In this document: positions 1 through 12,489 of the stretch, one piece after another
Layout: each line of letters starts with the position of its first letter
Numbering within the stretch: the first letter of the stretch is position 1
From: Endomychus coccineus
Taxonomy: Eukaryota; Arthropoda; Insecta; Coleoptera; Endomychidae
NCBI GenBank assembly: GCA_958510875.1
Contig: OY294069.1
Coordinates: 176,806,868-176,870,867 of the forward strand
Reading direction: 5' to 3'
Length of the DNA: 64,000 nt
Translations under genes and position numbers: made by a program
The notes under the pieces: generated by a model
The model's input: the letters and a program-made list of their open reading frames with translations, nothing else
Databases searched by the model: none
What the model was told of the DNA's origin: nothing

Positions 1-1560
1 TTCTTCATTAACCCAATGATGAAAATGGGCGATTCGAGGACGAATAGTTCAGGATTGTTGTGCACCAATTGGTATACTACTATCAGTGCTTGGCAGATGT
101 GCAAGTACAGCTAAAGTGGAGGAATACTTCAGTACTGGCACACCTTTCCAGGTTTGGGCATATCTAAAGCATTTATTATAAACCCTTCGAAAACAAGAAC
201 AAAAATACTCTACAGCAAAGAAAGTTGAACCTACTTACTCTAATCGGTTAATACAACGGACACTGACTGCCAAACCACCATATATAAAGACTCCGCTTAG
301 GCCCGGTCTCTTCATCTGGCAAATACAGTTCCAGAGAGGAAACTGAAAGATAAAGTTGCCGGGAGATTATTTGCCAGTTAACTGTGTCCGTCTTTTCTGG
401 AGAAAACTTGAACTGCAGATAATTGAGCGCTTCCAGTGAGCAATCTGGCACATAAGTGTGAATAAAAATAACTTGATTTATATTATTCAATAATTATCTA
501 TGCATATAACCTAATTTGTAGAATTGTAGTTGACAAGTAAGGTGGGATGAAGTGGAATAAGTGGATTGAAAATCGTTGACAAAACATTATGATGGGTAAA
601 AAGAAAAATGTATATTAACAGCTTTTAGTGTTGAAAACACTTATAGGATCCTATTTCGGGAGACACCGCCTACCGACCACAGTCACTGACGACATGTGGG
701 CCTTGCCAAGATCACTATCGCTCAAGGGGGCGCTAGTTAGAATCGTAGCAGGGAGCAGTTCTCGTCGGGTACTACGTGAAGTCGGAAACCACGTGATTGC
801 ACAAATCTGATCATCTACTGGCTCATTATATTATATGCGAATCGGTCGTGTTGCGGATACACAAAGACTGCTATAGCTATATCCTCCTCTGTTAAAATGT
901 GTCTATAATATAGACAGCGAAATTGCTAAGATAGTTGGAGTATAGTTGATACTGAACTGAGTGTCATTTGGGATCGGGTGGAAAAACAGTTCAATGATTA
1001 CATGCATTATTTTATATTTGTTTTCAACACGCTCCGATGCTTGCAAGAGTTACGACATCTGTGAATTTTTACCTCAGCGTAGGGTTCTACAAATCTACCC
1101 TTATCAATTCCAAAATCATTTCGACAACCAAAATCGGACGATGAATTCTTCATTAACCCAATGATGAAAATGGGCGATTCGAGGACGAATAGTTCAGGAT
1201 TGTTGTGCACCATTATTTTAGCGATTTCAGACAAATCGAAACAATCAAAAACTTCCATTTTTTAAATGCAAATCAGCACAATAATCTCAACTCGGGAAAT
1301 AACTGTCACTTCACTACCAGTTAACTTAACCAACAAATAGGGACTACTTAAGTAGCAAATAAATTTATTCAGATGTGAGAAAATGAAAGTTGGTTAACTA
1401 TCAGATAAGTATTACCTGGAACTTTATCTGGAGGTGAAAAGATAGGGCGTGGCGTCAGAAACCACGTGATTGCACAAATCTCATCATCTACTGGCTCATT
1501 ATATTATATGCGAATCGGTCGTGTTGCGAATACACAAAGACTGCTATAGCTATAGCTTAT
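1..1560. repeat. Region with two pairs of direct repeats
   Basis: About 71 bp at 1-71 recur at 1145-1215 in the same orientation, and about 101 bp at 781-881 recur at 1454-1554 with only a few mismatches. The two pairs have different offsets (1144 and 673 bp), so this is not one simple tandem duplication. A minus-strand open frame at 1258-1007 overlaps the second copy of the first repeat, but I recognise no protein in it. The repeats may be fragments of a dispersed family. No gene is supported. Confidence 0.75.
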
Positions 1561-3580
1561 AGTTAGATTAGGTTATGTTAGAAACAAAGGGGGTACAATG
1601 AACATCATGTACTTGCGTACAGAGGGGAGGTTGGCCTAGGCATCAGATACTGCGTGCTAATTATCCTGACAACCAGGTAAATACATGGGACTTAGTTTAC
1701 GTAGACCTTTAAAGGACCCGGGACTGAATTTACCTACATAGAAAGGCAATTGTTAGATGCCGGACTCAACTTACGTTGACCTAGTGGAAGACGCTCAATG
1801 TCGATGATGATGAAACGGTGGAATACGTTCTTTGTTAATGCCCGTTGGTTAAAGAAGCACATCTGAGATGTTCAGTAAGACAACCAGCAAAATCATCGGC
1901 CTTGTAAAAAAACTTGCTAGGTGAACTATAATAATTATTGAAATACAAGAAATACATGATGCTCTTCAAGGGAAATATTTTGAGAAGTGAAAATATAACT
2001 TCAACGGAAAATGATCGTTCAGAGGGATTAATTAATAATCCGGGTCATACCGGACTTATATTTAATTTGGAAGGCATGTAAACAATAGAAAATTATCCTA
2101 CCTATGCAGATGATTCCATTGGAGTTTAACAAATGAACAATTAAATTTCCGGTAACTTTCTCAGCAACGCCTAATTAATTTTAAAGAAGTAGATAAAACC
2201 CATTCTTGAATAATAACTTCCTTGATCGACGGAAGACCGAATTGAAGAAACGTGATTATAATAGTTTTTGTACAAAATGTATTAAATATATTAATATATT
2301 TCCGCTCTTAATTTTTAATTGACTTCCTAAAGTCGCACAAATTTAGTCTCGTTATTGCCGTTTATCTTGAAAAATAACAGATTAATTTCTATTTACGTCT
2401 GTTATTATTAATACCCGAGGTTGAAACAATATGGTCAGTTTTAATCTTTGATAAACAATGACATCCATCAGTCTAAGATGCATAACATTTTAGTACCCAC
2501 TTATCTTATTTAAGTCTGATTTTACTTTCTCAAGCGTCTGCAGATGACTTTTTTGATTCTATACTTGAAACGGTATTTACATATTTTTTATTTATCTAAG
2601 GTTTTAAAATTTAAATGGCTTCTTATTATACTCTTCGCAGACGAAGTCCGAAGCATTTACTCAAGCTATTTCTAAAATCCTTACAAAAGTCCTAGAGCAA
2701 AAATTCCTTCACCATAGTATTTTTAATCGACTATTAACATTTGAGTATTTCAGTTCCTTTTGTTTCTGAATTTTAAACTACTCTCACGAATTTTTCACGC
2801 TTGATCCTCAAACTATAATCTTCCCGACAGCCGCCTCATTAATTTTAATAAAGAAACACAAAATTTCTTCTAGTGAAATGCATGCATTGTGTGCGTTCTC
2901 GTGAATTATTCGACTGTCTAATGACGACCGTTTTTCTGAAACTTTTTCTAGCCAACATAACATTAATATCTGCATATATCACTAAGTGAAAGCGAGTATT
3001 TCTAAACAGCGCTGCTTGGTTGATATGTAGACCGTGCGTTCGCCATCCCGAGATCAATGCACCTCCCAAATTCCTTTCTCGCCCGGTAAATAATATGTAC
3101 ATACTCTCGGTTATTCGTTAATCAAGAAACCGGTGGCATAATCGCGTGGGTACCACTTGTTGACATGGAAGCCACCGATGTCGTTGAGATGCACCGATTT
3201 TTCTTCTGCTTCAAAGGTGAAGTGGATATTTGCTAATTATGTTGGAAATGGTTGGTGGGTTTTTGATAGTCATTTTGCCGAATTACAAAGGGTCGTCTAC
3301 AGATTAAAATCAACATTTCTACTTGAGAAGAAATGATGGCGAAAGGTTTGAGGTATTTAAGAGTGTACCTACCTCCCGATCCAACACTCCACCACTGTAA
3401 ACTTGGCATTAACACTTAATAGTATTATTCATAATTCTCCGTAATCGTCTTTTTAAATGATCGAAAAATACAATATTGATTTTTGACCCAGGCGTGAAAT
3501 ATATGTAAATTCTTGGGAAATAAGCCACATTAACATGTCGTTTATATTCATCTCCACGTACGTTTCGGTCTGTTAAGAAA
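1561..3580. other. No recognised gene
   Basis: AT-rich sequence with only short, unconvincing open frames. No RNA gene, terminal repeat or protein domain was recognised. Confidence 0.5.
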
Positions 3581-3583
3581 TTT

Positions 3584-4130
3584 TCAAAAATCCAAAAATT
3601 TCAAAATCCCTTGATAATCGCTGGAACTTATTTTATGATCGTCGTCCGAGGTTGAAAGTAACGTTAGAATCGATTTTTTCATCACTGGAAACTCATTATT
3701 GCGATGTTACATTGGAATTGATTAAGTTGAGAAATATCGAGATTTTTTCATACACCCCTTACGAATTTTTCAAAAATCCAAAAATTTTAAAATCCTTTGT
3801 TAATCGCTGGAACTTATTCTATGGGATTTTATAATGCTATCGTTATCAATTTTAGCTACATTATTGGTCAAAACTATGTTTTTATTGGGGTTATGGGTTA
3901 TGGAATGAATAGAATTCTGGGTCTGTATAGCATGCACAGACCCAGAATTCTTCAATTCTTCATTAATCGTCGTCTGAGGTTGAAAGTAACGTTAGAATCG
4001 ATTATATCTCATCATTGAAAACCCATTATTACGATGTTTCATTGGAATTGATTAGGTTGAGAAAAATCGAGAGTTTTCGAAATTCTCAAAAATCCTATCG
4101 TTACCAATTTTAGATGCATTACTGGTCAAA
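3584..4130 (+). repeat. Scrambled tandem repeat
   Basis: Segments recur in the same orientation: 3584-3640 at about 3768-3825, 3640-3760 at about 3966-4080, and 3833-3870 at about 4092-4130. The offsets differ (about 184, 326 and 257 bp), so the tandem array has been rearranged. A perfect 16-bp inverted repeat sits inside it at 3911-3951. The short open frames across the block read repeat sequence and are not genes. Confidence 0.7.
3911..3951. repeat. Perfect 16-bp stem, 9-nt loop hairpin
   Basis: The arm at 3911-3926 (AGAATTCTGGGTCTGT) is the exact reverse complement of 3936-3951, with a 9-nt loop between. It could be a recombination scar or the ends of a tiny inverted-repeat element. No flanking target duplication was recognised. 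Confidence 0.85.
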
Positions 4131-7100
4131 AGTTCGACTACCGTGTTCTTTCATGGAAGACATGTAATTTGATTTATTATTAAAATATCTCTAGTGTCGT
4201 ATTTTGCTATACTGTTGTATTATGTACCTTTCCTCGTTAATTGCATTAATCGAGGAAACCCTACTAGCTCAAGTCGTACATTCTTATCATTTTACTTCCT
4301 TTCTGAAAATAACTCGTTCTAATTCATTTAAAATTCCTTAAAAATTGCTAGGTGACATTCTAGAGGCCGTTTACTCGGTATCGAAATGAAAAGTAGATTG
4401 GAGCGAATGTCACAATGGTTATATCTAACACTTGTGCACACGTCGTATATTTGATATACGGGGATTTACCGAGGAATTCTTAAAATTCAATCGCTTCATT
4501 TTAATCTCTTATCTTGAGAGATAGAGAAATTTCAATCCGACAGCTTCAATTGCGAAATGAATACAACTTATGTGTGTTGTGATCAATGAAAACTCGAAAT
4601 GTATTGTTCAAAAAACCTTTCACTACCGTAGCTGATAACAACATAAGTTCGAATTATTTTGGATGATTCCAGTTGTTATTATCATTCATAATTATTTACC
4701 TGGAAAACAGAAAATCAAGGAATTTGAAGGGAAAACAACCTGGTCCACTTTTAATTTGTTTTTCGCATTTTTTATCATTACACTTCATCAGATGACTTAT
4801 TAAACTAAAAAAAAACTGTTATAATTTGAAGTGTAAATAGCTTTCCCTGGTGGTGGAAAAAATCTCTTGAATATCGATATACAAAAGTCAGACTAACAAC
4901 AAATGATCCTCTTGAGTGTCTCTTCATTTTAATACTTTTAGATATACATAATTTGCTTGATTTCATGATATATCGTTAAACGTACAATACATCTGTCAAA
5001 TTTGGGCGTCGCTTTTTTTTCCAAACCGTCAACGTCTAGTTATGAAAAACATAAAATAGATTAATACGTTTTTGGTTCCTTTATTAACTTGTAATCTGTA
5101 ATTGAGTCTATTTTCAACTTAGACTAGCGCAATGCTTCTATGGTTGAATGGTATGAATATGCATATTTCAAATTAGTAGAAATAACTGAAAGTATGGAGA
5201 GACGTGACGTTATACCCTATATCATGGGGAAATTTATTTAAATTGACAGGGATATCTACGTTATGGAATGGTCTATCACGGACATTATGTAGTACGGTTT
5301 AATCATCAGCTGTCTGCCATATAAATGTTACCGGTCTTGTTGATGGGTTATGTTTTGTCTGTCGTAGCATAGACAGTTTGAACTATGATAATGATCCGTT
5401 AACCTATTGCTCTGTTTATCATGTAAATTGTACGTGATGATATTGGTGTCGGAAAAGTCAAAATATATCTGCCAAGTTTCAAGTCGATCGGCTTAACAGT
5501 TTCGTAGATTTCGTGATGAATGAGTCAGTGAGTGAGTGAGTGAATCGATGAGTGATATTTGCCTTTTATATACAGGTGATTCATTTTTAAATGAACAAAC
5601 TGTTAACATTGAATAATGCCAGTTTGTTGTAATACATAGTTTACTAAAGCGTTGCCTTCTGTGACTGAGTTTGTATTATTATTTTTTTAATTGCTTTACT
5701 ATTTATTATCACCTCAATAACATCATCTCAGCAAAAACACTTTTGTTTCTTCCGATTTAATACATTCGTCTTGTAGTTTGTCTATGAAGAAGAAAGGTAC
5801 TTTTTGATAAAAATGGGGAAACAAAGTGAAAAATTCCAAGTTTACTATGAAACGGTAACAGATACAAAAAAGTTAAAGACGCACTTTCTGTTCGCAATTA
5901 AAGCACAACTTTTTTTTCCAATTCAATCCCAACAACTGCCCATATCTCCATCACTGGTTGTCTGAGAGAGTTTATACCAATACCTTTTATGACACCTTTT
6001 GTGATTATACTGTGTACAAAATTTGTGGATACGTTATAATACTATAAATAAGAAACAATCACCCTTTTCCACTAAAAATAATGTTAAAGTATTGAATACC
6101 TTTCAGCTATCAAGTAGCATCATCTGTGGTGAAGCCAAGATACCAACCATTAAATTTTAGTACGTTTTAGTTTCATCAGTAGATATGCCTGTTTAAAAAC
6201 TATTTGCAATTGATAGGGTATATAAAGGATTACCATCAGCGGTAGGTAAATCTGGATTCATCAAATTGCCTTTTCGCTTACCGTTTCCTCCATCCTTATT
6301 TTGGACATACCGTATATGACTTACTATCTGGAAAAGAATACTGTGGGGGTAAAAATAGTCTTTAGTCCCGTAGCCCAGGTATTGCCGGGTATATCGGTTA
6401 GTAAATGATGAAATTTTCCTTTCAAAGACGTCCGACATAACCGCAACTGCTACAATTTTGAGAATGTTTAAAATCCATGGATTGGCATCGACTTGATCGT
6501 GAACGTGAATTTTCAGAAATTGTTGAAAATCGGAACATCAAGAACTCAATCGTGTGAACGACCCCGGTAATTATCTACATTGATGGTCATCGTATGGCGG
6601 ATGTCACCTTTTGAAAATGCTGGTCACTATCCCAATATTCACGTGCGCTGGTTATCACCCGAGCGAAATCGAATCTCCGCCGATCGATTTGATGAATACA
6701 AATGTAACTTGACCGTGGAATAATAATAATAGCCGGTTTCTAAACAGCGAAATGTAAACAAGTTATAGCCAAAGTGAGAATTCGATGTATCACGTTATGA
6801 TGATCTAGATTTCGGTTTAATTTAAAATGCAGTCCGACCGGCGATTTTGGCAACCGGTTGAATCCCGCGAATTCACAAATATCCATCGTTCGTTATTATT
6901 ATTATGAGCGCGACCTGGAGATGAACACACGATCTTGGCGCCTCGTTACAAAAACACAGAACGATACCATCAAAACATTTAACGTCTCTCCTACTAACTG
7001 AATACGGATTTGAAAGGCACTCTATTTCAATCTTTAAAGTAATTTCGCTCCACCAAAGCAAAATATATAACCTCGAGGGATGAAAGATGATTAGATGATA

Positions 7101-7270
7101 TTCTTTCGTTCGACAATATATGCCATGTCACATTTTGCGTCTGAACGATCATCGAAAACGGCCAAAGGAGGTTTTCCGTCTCACAAGTATTTCGATATCA
7201 ATGCTTGGAGAATACGCGACAGAAATTGTCGCTGCGCTGGCATTACAGGAAAATAGAGTCAAAGTACTCC
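4131..7270. other. No recognised gene
   Basis: AT-rich non-coding sequence. At about 5518-5555 there is a short GAGT-rich simple repeat. No open frame resembled a known protein and no element ends were recognised. Confidence 0.45.
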
Positions 7271-7279
7271 TTAACATCG

Positions 7280-8960
7280 GAATATCTTTGTACAGGTGCT
7301 ATTTGTCTGAAATCTTTTGCAAACCTTTTGGGATAACCTAAGAATCATTAAGAAACCAATCCGGAAGTGGTGAGATTGTTAAAAAATTGGCCAATTATTA
7401 ACAAATTAAATATCTCGGCAAATATTTGCCTTTTTATTGTAAAAACGTTATGTAAGAGGTTTTCGAGGTCCCTGATTACGTATCCCAGCTTTAAAAAAAA
7501 CAACATTCAACATGGCGCCCCGGAAATCGGATAGTTTAAACCGGAAGTATGGTAAAATACCAGAAAATATAATTTATTTTTATAAAGAAAACGATGCTAG
7601 GGGGTATTCAAGGATCCCTAACTTGACAATAATAGTCATTACACATGAAACTCAGCTTATACGTAATTTTAATCGAAACGAGGGCAAGGGGAAAAGTGCC
7701 TGAAAAATAAAACAGTCAATGATGTCACATCCAAATTGAATGTTAATCAATTTTGGTATTTCCTGTTTCTTTACCTCCCTCAACCATTATTCTCATATCT
7801 GCTAGGTATATGGATATCTCTCTAATACTAAGAAGAGAATAAAAAATTGATCATGAAACTAGAAACAGCTTAAGGTGGTATGTAAGGGCATTTCATGGTC
7901 GATAGAAGAATTGACTGAGATCAATTTTCTGATATCTGGTGAATTTTTGAAAGAGTTTCATCTGCAAAGCTAGAAAACATACATTGTACAGGGAAAATTT
8001 CGATGTTCTTATAGGGTAACTCCATAACTATAGGAGATACAAAAAAATGGAGTCAGATTCTCATTCTCTTGTTTTATACAAATTCACTGGCTTATAAGCA
8101 AAAGTTCGATTTTTCAACTTTGAGACACATTTGTTGTATTATGTCAAATGGGAATCATAGTTGGCTATGGTTTAGTTAAAACGAATTTTTTCCTCTTCCT
8201 AACCATGTATCATATGTCGGATCGAGTAAAGAAAATTCAATATATGGACTTTTTGTTATGAAGTTTTCTTTTTTTTACTTAAGTTAAATATCTTGGAATA
8301 TTTAGTGAATCAGACGTAGATATTTCTGAATGATTATATACAATCCTGGCAAGCAACGCCTTCCATCATCGAATCATTCATCAACATTGTCGACTTGAGT
8401 TTTAAAAGTTTCCGTAACTTGTTCAAGATCTGGTTGTGTTTCAAATTTTTTCATGAATGTTTTTTTCCCTTTCCCGAAAAACGCCTATGTTCTGTCGCGG
8501 CCAGTAAATGCGTGCAAAAATAAAAGATGTTCTCTATTTTGCGGGAAATTACTGTCTGAACTCTTTGTAGAAAATACCTTTTCTGGTTCAGTGCCACTAC
8601 TAACTACATCGAGGTATTAAAAAAAGAATCTGGTAGATTTTGCATAAGGAAAGGCGCCACTTGAATGAAAAAATGGATGGAACCATCAATTTATTGAAAT
8701 CGCTTATTAAAATGGAGACCATGTGGAAGTATAACACCCATAAAGCGGTTGTTTTACAATGCTTTGTGGGTTCGTTTAATTTTTTTCAATTATGTCAACA
8801 ATTTCATGAAAAATTGGCGCAGATTCAACAGATGCAAGATTACAATTCTCATCATTAAACATCTTTTTAAAAAATTATTTCTGCTGGTATTTTATCATAC
8901 TTCCGCTATTTATATATAAATGAAGGTTTTAGACAAATAGCACCTGTACAAAGGATATTC
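7280..8960. mobile_element. Decayed inverted-repeat DNA transposon
   Basis: A 29-30 bp inverted repeat (7280-7308 against 8931-8960, one indel) bounds this block. A second inverted match lies inside it: about 7540-7585 against about 8860-8912. Their spacing is about 230 bp on the left but about 20 bp on the right, so the right arm looks deleted. The minus strand at about 8600-8330 contains degraded coding sequence with LLFLHAFTGRD followed by AFFGKGKK. This resembles the HAFTGCDTTSAFF motif of unclassified repeat-derived insect proteins. I cannot assign a superfamily or define target duplications. Confidence 0.55.
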
Positions 8961-9815
8961 TGAAATAAATGACTGTTTTGACTGGACTATAGTTTGCCTA
9001 ATTCAAATTTTACTAAAAAATGTATAAATAAAACCTTGATTCTCATAAAACACTGATTTGTTCTCCATAGAATCTGATTGTCCTATATAGAATCTAACAA
9101 TTTAGTGCTTACGTAAGCCGATAAATCTAGTGCAAACCTAGATAAAATAGATTATGACTATAAAATGTATACATTTGTTTTCTCAAAAGTTTTATTTAAT
9201 AGTAAATTTGAAAAAAGTAAGTTAATTAATTGATTCATCTTCCCCTAAACCTCACGGACTTATTAAAAATCATAAAAAAATGCTCTTATGCGCCCCATGT
9301 TAATCCTATCCTATTTTAATAGCCCTACACATAATCCATCAGTAATGAAATTGAATAAAAAAAGAAAACAAGTAACTGCAAGCCAAGTAAGTAGTGAAAA
9401 ACTCATTGGAACTTTCAAATTCAATAAATAGATTAACTTTCCCTGAAAATGGAATTTTGATATCTTTCGATGTTTCAAATGTTTTCGAATATTCCCCCCA
9501 ATGAATGTAACATTTTGGCACATAAATTCTAGAAAAATCAGATACGAATCCTGTAATAAAAAGAGAAAGAGAACCGGCGATCTTAGCCAAAATTATTTTC
9601 AATTTAATTATGAATGTTTTCTTATCTTTCATCAACAGTATTCATTGTAACATTAATTTCACTTTAGAAACAGAAAGATAACAAAATAAATTCTGTAGAC
9701 CTTACCTTCACGCACCATAATGTAATTTTTTTTAAACCGGCCAGAAATTAGTACTTTCCGGTGTTTATTTTTAGGTCAAAAAATCTCATTTTGTCGGACC
9801 GAGCCAGAAAATCAT
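8961..9815. other. No recognised gene
   Basis: AT-rich. Overlapping minus-strand frames at 9311-9635 have hydrophobic stretches but resemble no protein known to me and are probably chance. Confidence 0.4.
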
Positions 9816-9821
9816 TGTGAT

Positions 9822-9847
9822 AGTCCGGTAAAAGCTTTTACCGGACT
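9822..9847. repeat. Perfect 26-bp palindrome
   Basis: AGTCCGGTAAAAG is followed directly by its reverse complement with no loop. The core resembles the arms of the longer hairpin at about 10410-10525 (GTCCAGTAAAAG), which suggests both belong to the element carrying the recombinase remnant between them. Confidence 0.85.
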
Positions 9848-9989
9848 CATTTTTATTTACTTTCTTTAATGAAAAAAATAATAAAATAGTTAGTCTAAGA
9901 TAGCGGTCAATTGGTTTCTATAGTAACCGAGTTTTGTATTATTTAAAACTATAAAATAACTTGACATATTTTGACGTTTAGTTGAAAAC

Positions 9990-10244
9990 GTGACATTTAT
10001 TATAAAATGGATAGCTAACGGAGGTGCTGACATCATAAACTTAAAACGACATGGTGGTTGGAGTTCATCTCAAGTTGCCGAAGGTTACATTGAGGATTCA
10101 GTTCAGAATAAGATTGATATAGCTAACAAAATTCAAAAAGCAGGTAACTCAAACACAGAAATTGTCTCAAAAACTCATTATAATGTAAGCAGTTCAAAAA
10201 TCTCACGTCAACGAATAATTTTGAAATACCGTGCTTACAGATAA
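9990..10244 (+). pseudogene. Tyrosine recombinase C-terminal remnant (Crypton-like)
   Basis: The translated frame contains GADIINLKRHGGW followed by SSSQVAEGYIEDS. This looks like the C-terminal end of a tyrosine recombinase: GGW would be the H/W position and the Tyr of AEGY the nucleophile, 9 residues later. The upstream catalytic Arg, Lys and His boxes are absent, so only about the last 80 residues remain. Similar C-termini occur in Crypton-type elements of animals, but a DIRS-type or other YR element is possible. The palindrome at 9822 and the hairpin at about 10410-10525 flank it. It is a fragment and not functional. Confidence 0.6.
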
Positions 10245-10409
10245 GTAATGCTAATAATTGTACGTTTAATATAACTATTCAAAAATAATGTTTATATTTG
10301 TAAACAAAAAATTAACGATTGTTAAAAAAAATTGTTAAAATTAGTTAATAAAGAGTTCTTGTTATAAAATGTACACTGAATAATATGAAGTTTATGGTAC
10401 AACATTGTA

Positions 10410-10525
10410 CGTAATACGTCCCAAAAGTGCTTTTACTGGACTCGCAGGCTTGCAGGACTCGCCTGCGGCTCGCCCTGCAATTTGCCCACTCGTCCAGTAA
10501 AAGACCACTTTCGGGACTTGTTACG
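10410..10525. repeat. Long imperfect hairpin
   Basis: The left arm (about 10411-10442) contains ACGTCCCAAAAGTG then TTTTACTGGACTCG. The right arm (about 10491-10524) carries the reverse complement with small gaps. The central part is GC-rich, unlike the neighbourhood. It is a likely end or non-autonomous relative of the nearby recombinase element. Confidence 0.7.
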
Positions 10526-10529
10526 TAAA

Positions 10530-12240
10530 CTACTATTATAGAAAACCTACACGTACGCAAAGACGAAAAAATTTAGTCATCGTAACGTTTTAACGTGACA
10601 CATTTTCCGAAAAATTAGTTATAATTCATACTTCATACATTGAAATATAATATAATTGAAAAAAGTTGCTGGAAATGTGTTTTTTCAACATTCAGAAATT
10701 TTGGTTTTGGATAAGAGTAAATAATCAGGTATTGGTCTAATAATATAATTATTGTGAATTTAAAATATAGAAGTGGGCTTTTTTACTTGTACGAGAGAGT
10801 TGTGGGCCACATTTTAGTTTTTTTGAGTCCTTGATCACAACTATCATGTTAGGACAACATCAATATCTAGCTATGTAAATCAATTTACATAGGTATTTAT
10901 ATAATATGGATACAAGTTTTACAATGTAATTAGAACGTAATTACGTGTATAAGTAATAAATTGGTAAAAAATACCAACCCAATCACCAATTCATTAAATT
11001 ATAATGACACTTGCTGGCTAATCGGGGCGCACTCGTTATCTTTCAAATTTAATGACACCGAGTACCTTTTTTAAAAAGCTAACATATTTCTATATCTAAT
11101 TACGATTTACGAAGTTATTAGAACGTGCTCTAATTGGATTTTGTCGCAAAAGAGAAGAGAGAGTGAATGTCGCGGGTTTCAGTCAATAATATTAGAATCG
11201 TCAATCAGACTACACACATTTTGTGTGGAGCCTTGATTTTCCGCTCTTTATGCTTTATTCCCCTTCTCAATAGACTCGTCAGAGACCAGTCTCAACGGGA
11301 TTCCCACGTCTCCCTTGATTAACCCTGTGTCATCCTGAAGGACGATTGTCTCGAAAGGGTGTGACTGACTTCTCGAGGAAACAAATAATGCAACATAAGT
11401 GGATACGGCGAATGTAACCAGGATAGCTTAAGTCAATAATAAATGAAGCCTTCATCCAGAATTGACCCTGCACACGTTGAGAACTTGTCTGTACTTCTCA
11501 ATCTCATTATGAAATGATGTTCCAATAGTAATAAACAAGACGTGACATGTTTCACCACACGGTGGCTTTATCAAACAGTGGTTTTACAAACTATGGTTTG
11601 TTCCTTGAATATTAAAAATCAGATAAAGAAGGGGGGAGGAGAAGAATACGTCTAATTTTTTGGAAGGTTTCACTACACCGTTTTTTAAATATATCGAGTC
11701 AAAAACAACATTTTAACATGAAAGCTTATGGGGACGTGGTTAAAAAACGATTATTTATTTCCAACTTTGAAGTTATTAAGGACTTTCGAAAGTTATTTTC
11801 CGTGAAAAGACCGCTTTATTTGTGATCCTCGATTAATCACCTCCTGAAATTAATCGATTACAAACTGGACCAACCTGTATATTGTGAAACATTCACTTAT
11901 CTCACGAACACTTAGCTCGCTATCTGAAACATATGAGGCACAAATGTTATGTGAATTGTTCTATTCTAATCGCAATTATTACAATACGGAACAATTGTTA
12001 TTTTAAACGAACAACCTTGTCAGCAAGGTTTCCACATTACTGGAAGATTACCAAGATAGATTTGATTGTACTACGTAACACGTAGGAGAACGTTACGAGT
12101 TTAGGCGCTTGTTTTTTTTCACTGTAGAACCTACGATGTACACGAGATATCTTCATTGATCATTTTTTGATACCATGCTAACACTTTGTTCGATAAAAGT
12201 GGATTATCGATCAACCAAAACGAGGGCGGACATGTCCATT
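10530..12240. other. No gene; one dispersed repeat copy
   Basis: No coding sequence was recognised. At about 11690-11885 lies a copy of a repeat found again, split in two, at about 31670-31712 and 34680-34760 (shared core GGACTTTCGAAAGTTATTTT). A perfect 10-bp-arm palindrome lies at 10871-10892. Confidence 0.5.
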
Positions 12241-12283
12241 AGACCGGTTGATTCGGTGCATTGTGCGCCCCTTGATACGAGAC

Positions 12284-12478
12284 TCAGTCCAGCAGGCCTA
12301 AGGCAGCGTCGAAGGCTAGGATTATGCATTTACTGATGTCTACGATGGCCTCAGACGGCATGTATACGCTGCCGAGGTGTTGTAGCCTAAGAGAAGCCAG
12401 CGCTGGACATTCTACAAGGATATGAGAGGCAGGTTCGTGCTTCCTCTCCACAGCTACTAAAACCTGGGTCATCAACAA
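12284..12478 (-). pseudogene. LINE C-terminal fragment
   Basis: The minus frame reads EPASHILVECPALASLRLQHLG, then ends in GLLD and a stop. This resembles the C-terminus of RNase H-bearing non-LTR retrotransposons; compare ETAEHVICHCPAL in the element at 17-18 kb. Only about 60 residues are left and neither RT nor RNase H is present. It is a 5'-truncated or decayed copy. Confidence 0.6.
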
Positions 12479-12489
12479 TGCCCATTAAA

